A stretch of DNA of 64,000 nucleotides, from contig OZ038378.1 of assembly GCA_964036045.1 (NCBI GenBank), forward strand, positions 142,762,933-142,826,932, in the 5' to 3' direction. Every line of letters starts with the position of its first letter. Within the stretch, counting starts at the first letter, position 1. Shown one piece after another: positions 59,323-64,000 of the stretch. A program made the translations under genes and the position numbers. This DNA is from Eutreptiella sp. 'Long Island Sound 2002'. Taxonomy: Eukaryota > Euglenozoa > Euglenophyceae > Eutreptiales > Eutreptiaceae. Under the pieces are notes generated by a model. The model saw only the letters and a list, made by a program, of their open reading frames with translations. It made no database searches and had not been told where the DNA came from.

Positions 59323-60039
59323 CTTAAGGCCTGCGCGTTGCCATTGCTTGTGCAATAACGGAGATCAACTTATCCAACCGACGCATACACAAACGATTTT
59401 ATTAACACAATCCATCATTCATCTTTCTCATCTTTTTCATCTTGTTCATCACCGATTGGTCCTACCACAAGATACAATCTACAGATACCACATGTGGTTT
59501 TTACCACATGATTACTGTCCAAGCAACACCATACAAGAACCAGAGCCAACCTGTACCATAGATATGCTTTTCGTTTTTTTCTCTTCTTTTCCTCCCCTCC
59601 CAAACCCCCTCTACTTAGCTACTAGTTTTATGCCCTTGGTGGTCGGACCTAATCATTGGTCTTGTGCTCCATCTTTTTGGAGAGGCTCCCGGAGCCCAAT
59701 CAATATTGGCTGGCTTTGTGCTTAGTTACACACGCGCATAGGACGAAAGCACATTATATGACATGCAGGTGGAGAGACTGCATGGGCTCACTGAACACGA
59801 CATGCTTCCATGCTGTTGGGTCACACCACCCTAAGGCCTCCAGGCCTGTGTGGCACGTGTTGAGTCGACGGCGGAGAATGTTTCACGTTACCATGGCATT
59901 TGCACACGCATACTAGCTTTACTTAGGCTTCGTTCCGCAGTTGGTGACCATGGAAGGGCTATCTAGAGAGCAAGTCGAGATATGTGCCAGTGGGGTGAGG
60001 CAAAATGGCCTTGCATGCAACCCCCAAAGTCATGGAGTT

Positions 60040-60102
60040 CGTGGTTGGGGCCTTGTCACGGTGGCTTCATGAACGGGCTCCCCAACTCTCATAGTCTATT
60101 GA
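60040..60102 (+). repeat. Dispersed direct repeat, copy 2
   Basis: About 90% identical to 59258-59322. The second shared block lies ~290 bp further away here than in copy 1, implying an insertion or deletion between the blocks. Confidence 0.8.
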
Positions 60103-61111
60103 TCACCTACTAGTGCACTCCGCACCGGTTTTTGTTTGCTCTTAGACTAATACACATCATGTGTTTGTTATGTGTGTACATACATGACGTGTGCTGGTTA
60201 TGTAAGTAGGGTACAAGATAATGGCAAAACAATAGAAACCAACGCCTGTTCATTAGCGTAGGATTGATAGGCAAATTGAACTCTATCATGCAAGGACAAT
60301 TTGCTCGCCTACTCTATGGATCTCCGGGTCATGGCCGTTTGAAAACGCTGTTTTGCTCTGTGCCTTCGTCAGTTGCCGTATTGTCCCAAGTCCTGCGCGT
60401 TGCCATTGCCTGTCCAATAGCGGCAAACAAAATCACCACACAAGCCATAGCACGACACCCCGTGGGAAGGGCAACCGAGGGAACACGGATGCCACACCAA
60501 CGGCAGAAACCCCCTTGGACTCCATGGGTTTCTGTATACCCATCAGGTTACGAAGAGGAAAATTGGGCCATCAACACTTGAAGGCATTTGACGATTGCCG
60601 GTGCTCACTTCCAATCCTCATATTTCCAACACCGAGCGAGACACAGCTGAAAGTGCAAGTACTCGCCAATGCTTTTTTGGTATCTTTCTCGTGCACTGCC
60701 TTGCATCCATCCCTCTTCTGAGCACGTTGTTGGAGCGCATGTCATTATGGGAGAGTAGTATAGCGCAAAACGCAAGAGCAAGAGCGGAGGATGAACGAAA
60801 CGTTGTTGCTTTGCTTACGCGTGCTTCGGTAGCCCGTTGGTGACCGGTGTTTTCGTAGTGCCACCCCACTTAGTAAACATCGGGTTAGGAAACGAGGAAG
60901 AGTCGGAGACATTCCTAGTTGTATCACAAACTATGAACCCGAAACAACGTACATGCATCGCGGGTTGAAAAGAAGCGACCCACTCCGACTACCGATGCTA
61001 GGGTGTTTTCCGTCGCCTATGCATTTCTCATCTCATCTCATCTCCGTGTTAGCCCCTTCTCATTTATGCTATTTGGGACGTTTTGTGTGCTTTGAATAGC
61101 ACCGAGCACTG

Positions 61112-62164
61112 ATGAGTTTGCCTCGTGAGATTTTGAAGTGGATTCAAGGTTTGGACTTGTCGTATTCCGTCAAGAATCCCAAGCGAGACTTCAGCAATGG
61201 CTTTCTTCTCGCAGAGATTTTGGCCCGGTATTACAAGGAGGTTCCCTTGCACTCGTTTGACACTGGCTCGGCGATGGTTAAGAAAGCCGACAATTGGGAG
61301 CAATTGACGAAATTGTTGCACAAACATGGATTCAACTTGTCCAAAGAAACAATGGAGGGAGTCATGCACCAAAAGAACGGATTCGCACTTTCGCTCCTCG
61401 AGAACATCTACACGTTTTTGACAAAGCGTAAAATCCAAAATCTACCCGGGTTGGAGCACGAGGAGGTGCCCAAGCCTAACTATGCACCACCGACGACCGT
61501 GTCCCGGTCCAAAGGTGGCGAGCCGGCGGGGGAGAAAAGTCCCATGGCGAGTGTAACCGACGCGGAAGGTGTAGAGCAAAAATCAAAGCACATCGCGGCA
61601 GCAAAGATGCCCGAGCACAAACCGTCGAGTCAAGCGCCGCAAGTCATGCGAAAGTTGAGCCCTCCCAAAGAGAATGTGGCCGGCCAAAACAACGTCACTT
61701 TCAAGGAGGTCAAAGTGAAAACTTTGGACAATGCACTCGCATTGAGGACGATGCGCTCCGAGCTTGCCTCGGCGCAACCCACGACACAGGAGACTAGCCA
61801 GCCCCTCAACCAATCCCGTGCCTCGTCCGGGCCATCGATGGCCCATGAGGACGCCCTGCAGCCTCTATTATCTTCGATCTGCCAAACTTGTTTCAGCGGC
61901 CTCGGGGTGTCGTTTGATGCAAAGTCGACAAGTGCCTCCGACGATGACGCCGTGCCGGAGAACCACATCTCTATGTTCGTATCGCATCTGCACAAGCTCG
62001 GGGACGATGTCAAGGCCGTCGTGTGGGGCGCCATCGTGGACGAAGCCCCAAAGATCGCATCTCTCATCAAGGCGAAGCCGCAGGACTTCTTCACGTTCGT
62101 TTGTTGCTTTAGCTACGTGTTCGACACCATGTCGCCCTTTGCGGATGATTGGGTGCAGGCATGA
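61112..62164 (+). CDS. SPATA4-family CH-domain protein (350 aa)
   Basis: Single-exon frame from ATG 61112 to TGA. Residues ~1-105 form the CH_2-type calponin-homology domain of the SPATA4/SPEF1 (CLAMP) group: PREILKWIQGLDLSYSV, then RDFSNGFLLAEILARYY, HSFDTGSAMVKKADNW and YTFLTKRKIQ. The order and spacing agree closely with what I know of SPATA4. Members bind microtubules and are associated with cilia/flagella or sperm tails. A low-complexity linker (to ~245) leads to a C-terminal helical block (ICQTCFSGLGVSF, HLHKLGDDVKAVVWGA, DFFTFVCCFSYVFDT). No introns are needed. It is the only confidently host-type gene in the window and implies an organism with a flagellated stage. Confidence 0.85.
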   Translation: MSLPREILKWIQGLDLSYSVKNPKRDFSNGFLLAEILARYYKEVPLHSFDTGSAMVKKADNWEQLTKLLHKHGFNLSKETMEGVMHQKNGFALSLLENIYTFLTKRKIQNLPGLEHEEVPKPNYAPPTTVSRSKGGEPAGEKSPMASVTDAEGVEQKSKHIAAAKMPEHKPSSQAPQVMRKLSPPKENVAGQNNVTFKEVKVKTLDNALALRTMRSELASAQPTTQETSQPLNQSRASSGPSMAHEDALQPLLSSICQTCFSGLGVSFDAKSTSASDDDAVPENHISMFVSHLHKLGDDVKAVVWGAIVDEAPKIASLIKAKPQDFFTFVCCFSYVFDTMSPFADDWVQA

Positions 62165-62860
62165 GCATGAAGGATGGGTGATGGGGTTGGAAATGTTGCC
62201 TCATAATTTATGAATCATGGTCGCGGGACGAGGGTACTTGCGAATAGCAATAGATGAAGTGTAGGGAATGTTGCACTACACATTATCTAAGTTCAACGCG
62301 TCTTCTTCCAATTGTGGTCCGTCCTTGACCCTTCCGGTGCATCATGTGCGTGAGCCATAGAGAACTTGTCGTGGGATCCGAGAAAACAAAAGCGGAAACG
62401 AAGCTTCCGCTTCACGCCGGCGTGCCCCTTACGCCGTTTGCCCCCGTTCCGCCCCGTTTAACCCTCACCGATGCACGGGGAATGTGGAAAAATGGGAAAG
62501 CCATCGTTTTCCTCATTTATTTTCCCTCATCTTTCCTCTGGAGGGACGTCCCCAAGAATTCACAAGTTCACTACCAGACATCTTGCTAGGTCACTTGGGC
62601 ATGGGTTTTTTTGTGGTGCATTGGGCATTGGGGGCTCGTTTTTGATTTGTGGGCAATTTTCTGCCGAATAGTAACAAACTAAGCGGCACGTTCTTGGGGA
62701 AGCACAAGCTGCTTGGTTTCGTGACAAGGACGAGAAACGTGACGCTAGGACACCATCCCCCTCCAACCACTGGTTGCACAAAGTAAGACAAGAAAGGCGT
62801 GCGCTTCAAAGCTTCCCAAGTTTCACCTAGACTGGATTTGTAGGACATTTGACACCTCAG
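62165..62860. other. Downstream intergenic DNA, no supported gene
   Basis: Follows the SPATA4-like gene. No polyadenylation signal of canonical form is obvious in the first 150 bases. Nothing else is seen. Confidence 0.4.
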
Positions 62861-63015
62861 TGAGGGCATTAGGGTGTCATAGTGTGTTGGTCATAGGGTA
62901 TCATAGTGTATGTACCATAGGTCACCATATTGCATCCATCGTACAACACCATTGTGTATCTATCATTGGGTACCATAGGGCAATCCCATTGTGCATCTAA
63001 ACATCTCATGTTGGC
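62861..63015 (+). repeat. Degenerate ~25-30 bp tandem repeat
   Basis: Several imperfect units of the kind GGGTATCATAGTGTATGTACC with variations, spanning about 150 bases. Confidence 0.6.
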
Positions 63016-63314
63016 AACACTATGTCACCAATGGTGTTCACTCCCTTGTTGGTGTCAATAGACCATAAACTTGGCACAACCAAGGCCATTAGGTTCAAGG
63101 GTGCTCGCCACAATTGATGTGGGTTGTGCGACTAAGGGCGGACCCCCATTTGCCCCCAAAATCCCCCAAAATGGTTGATTATTGCCCCGTTTTTCCACAA
63201 GCTCAATGCGAAAAAAGGGGGATGGACCTTGGGCAAGTGGTGAGGCCATGTCCCAAACATGGGGGCCCTTGCCATTGTCTCAGGATTGTATTTTCAAGTC
63301 ATTTGTAGACCGCT

Positions 63315-63640
63315 AGGGGTGGTGGGATCCTTCACTACATTTCCACACTGAGGGGAGTGGGCAGTGGAAATCCGCCCACATGGCGCCACATTGTTGGTGG
63401 TAGTGGGCAGGTAGTGGATCACAACCACACATAGGGCGTAAGATCCTTTAGCACACTGCTGCATTGCAAGCGGCAGGGAGCAGTGGGGTTTGCAATGGAA
63501 ATCCGTCAGCACACTGTCACACTGCTCAGGGCAATAAGCAGTAGGATTGGTGCATTGCCACATTGCAAGGGGTAGTGGGTAGCGAAAATCCAGCAGCACA
63601 CTCCTGCACGTAAGGGGAAGTGGATAGTGGACACCTGGCC
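63315..63640 (+). repeat. Degenerate ~60-65 bp minisatellite
   Basis: Repeated blocks with CCACATTGCAAGGGGTAGTG and GGAAATCCGTCAGCACACTG recur with substitutions about five times. Confidence 0.65.
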
Positions 63641-63698
63641 CGCGGGCATTGGCATTTGTATTCCGCACTGTGGGGTGTGTGGGGGGAATTGGGCATTA

Positions 63699-63927
63699 GG
63701 TAGGGAGGCGGCATTGCCCCCCATATCTTGTGGTACCCCGGAGTGGGGTAGTTGGGGAGCTCGAGCAAGGGGCGGGTAGCCGGGACCCCTCCCGCGCATG
63801 GTCGTCTATATTTTGTGTCCTCTGTCCTGCATTTCCCTTCTGGGACTCCCAAGTAGGGAGGTGCTGTCGCACCCCACATCTTGTGATACCCTGGAGTCCG
63901 TAGTTGGGGAGCTAGAGTAAGGGGCGG
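63699..63927 (+). repeat. Direct duplication, ~75-bp units 155 bp apart
   Basis: TAGGGAGGCGGCATTG...GGGGCGGG at 63699-63775 and TAGGGAGGTGCTGTCG...GGGGCGGG at 63854-63927, about 80% identical. Confidence 0.75.
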
Positions 63928-64000
63928 GATCATGGGGGCCGATCCTGGTCAGGACCCGACCCCAAAGGGGAGGGGGGTAGCCACACAAGGGTAGCCCCCC

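Larger units (their letters stand above)
58518..61111. other. Intergenic host DNA, no supported gene
   Basis: Contains short frames that look random and two related segments listed separately. The last ~150 bases before 61112, with repeated CTCATCTCATCTC, are the presumed promoter/leader of the SPATA4-like gene; no TATA box is obvious. Confidence 0.4.

Noticed and set aside
59348-59725. 125-codon frame between repeat blocks
   Set aside because: Low-complexity composition, no motif, and it overlaps simple-sequence DNA.
61764-62213. Alternative frames over the SPATA4-like gene
   Set aside because: Shadows of the real frame, which has a recognisable CH domain.

Overview
The window is eukaryotic nuclear DNA. 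Three short GT-AG introns can be read, and at least five mobile elements of eukaryotic type are present (two chromodomain Ty3/gypsy elements, two copies of one non-LTR element, DNA transposons). One intact host-type gene near the right end encodes a protein with the flagellum-associated CH domain of the SPATA4 family. A flagellate protist or alga, or a zoosporic fungus, would fit; the sequence does not settle which.

Layout. (1) 1-5503: a two-gene module. The first gene (cut by the left edge) encodes a >=645-residue protein of uncertain, possibly transposase-like, type. The second encodes about 902 residues in four exons. A GC-rich palindrome of 20-24 bp (GTGCGCGAGGCCTCGCGCAC) sits inside all three introns, in a putative leader intron, and twice downstream. 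It was not seen elsewhere in the window. (2) 5684-14455: a decayed 5'-truncated Ty3/gypsy chromovirus (called G1). Its tetranucleotide TCGA is strongly over-represented. An unrecognised long reading frame lies between its integrase and its candidate 3' LTR. (3) 14640-17570: a frameshifted minus-strand gene with repeated SUMO-interaction-like motifs. (4) 17872-18238: a fold-back inverted repeat.

(5) 18003-55742 is a set of nested insertions that can be read like strata. A non-LTR element (LINE-A, minus strand, 5'-truncated) sits between two 1.18-kb direct copies of host DNA (18003-19182 and 54563-55742, 6 mismatches). A Ty3/gypsy element with 532-bp LTRs (G2, 20965-47457, duplicated target GGGAC) is inserted in LINE-A. 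A second, near-complete copy of the non-LTR element (LINE-B, 28437-43968, about 15.5 kb) is inserted in the integrase gene of G2, flanked by a 10-bp duplication. A 1.63-kb non-autonomous DNA transposon with perfect 37-bp inverted ends (48218-49849) is also inserted in LINE-A. LINE-B has an order not familiar to me: a large ORF1, apurinic-type endonuclease plus reverse transcriptase, RNase H plus zinc finger, and then at least two further long reading frames downstream.

(6) 55743-64000: mostly non-coding host DNA with a small TIR element, a hammerhead-like core motif, degenerate minisatellites and the SPATA4-like gene (61112-62164).

The strongest candidates for something undescribed are the palindrome-in-every-intron module, the giant multi-ORF LINE with a conserved C12 slip site, the kilobase-scale target duplication, and the TCGA-saturated G1 element with its extra reading frame. 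All family assignments come from reading motifs by eye; no database search was run.
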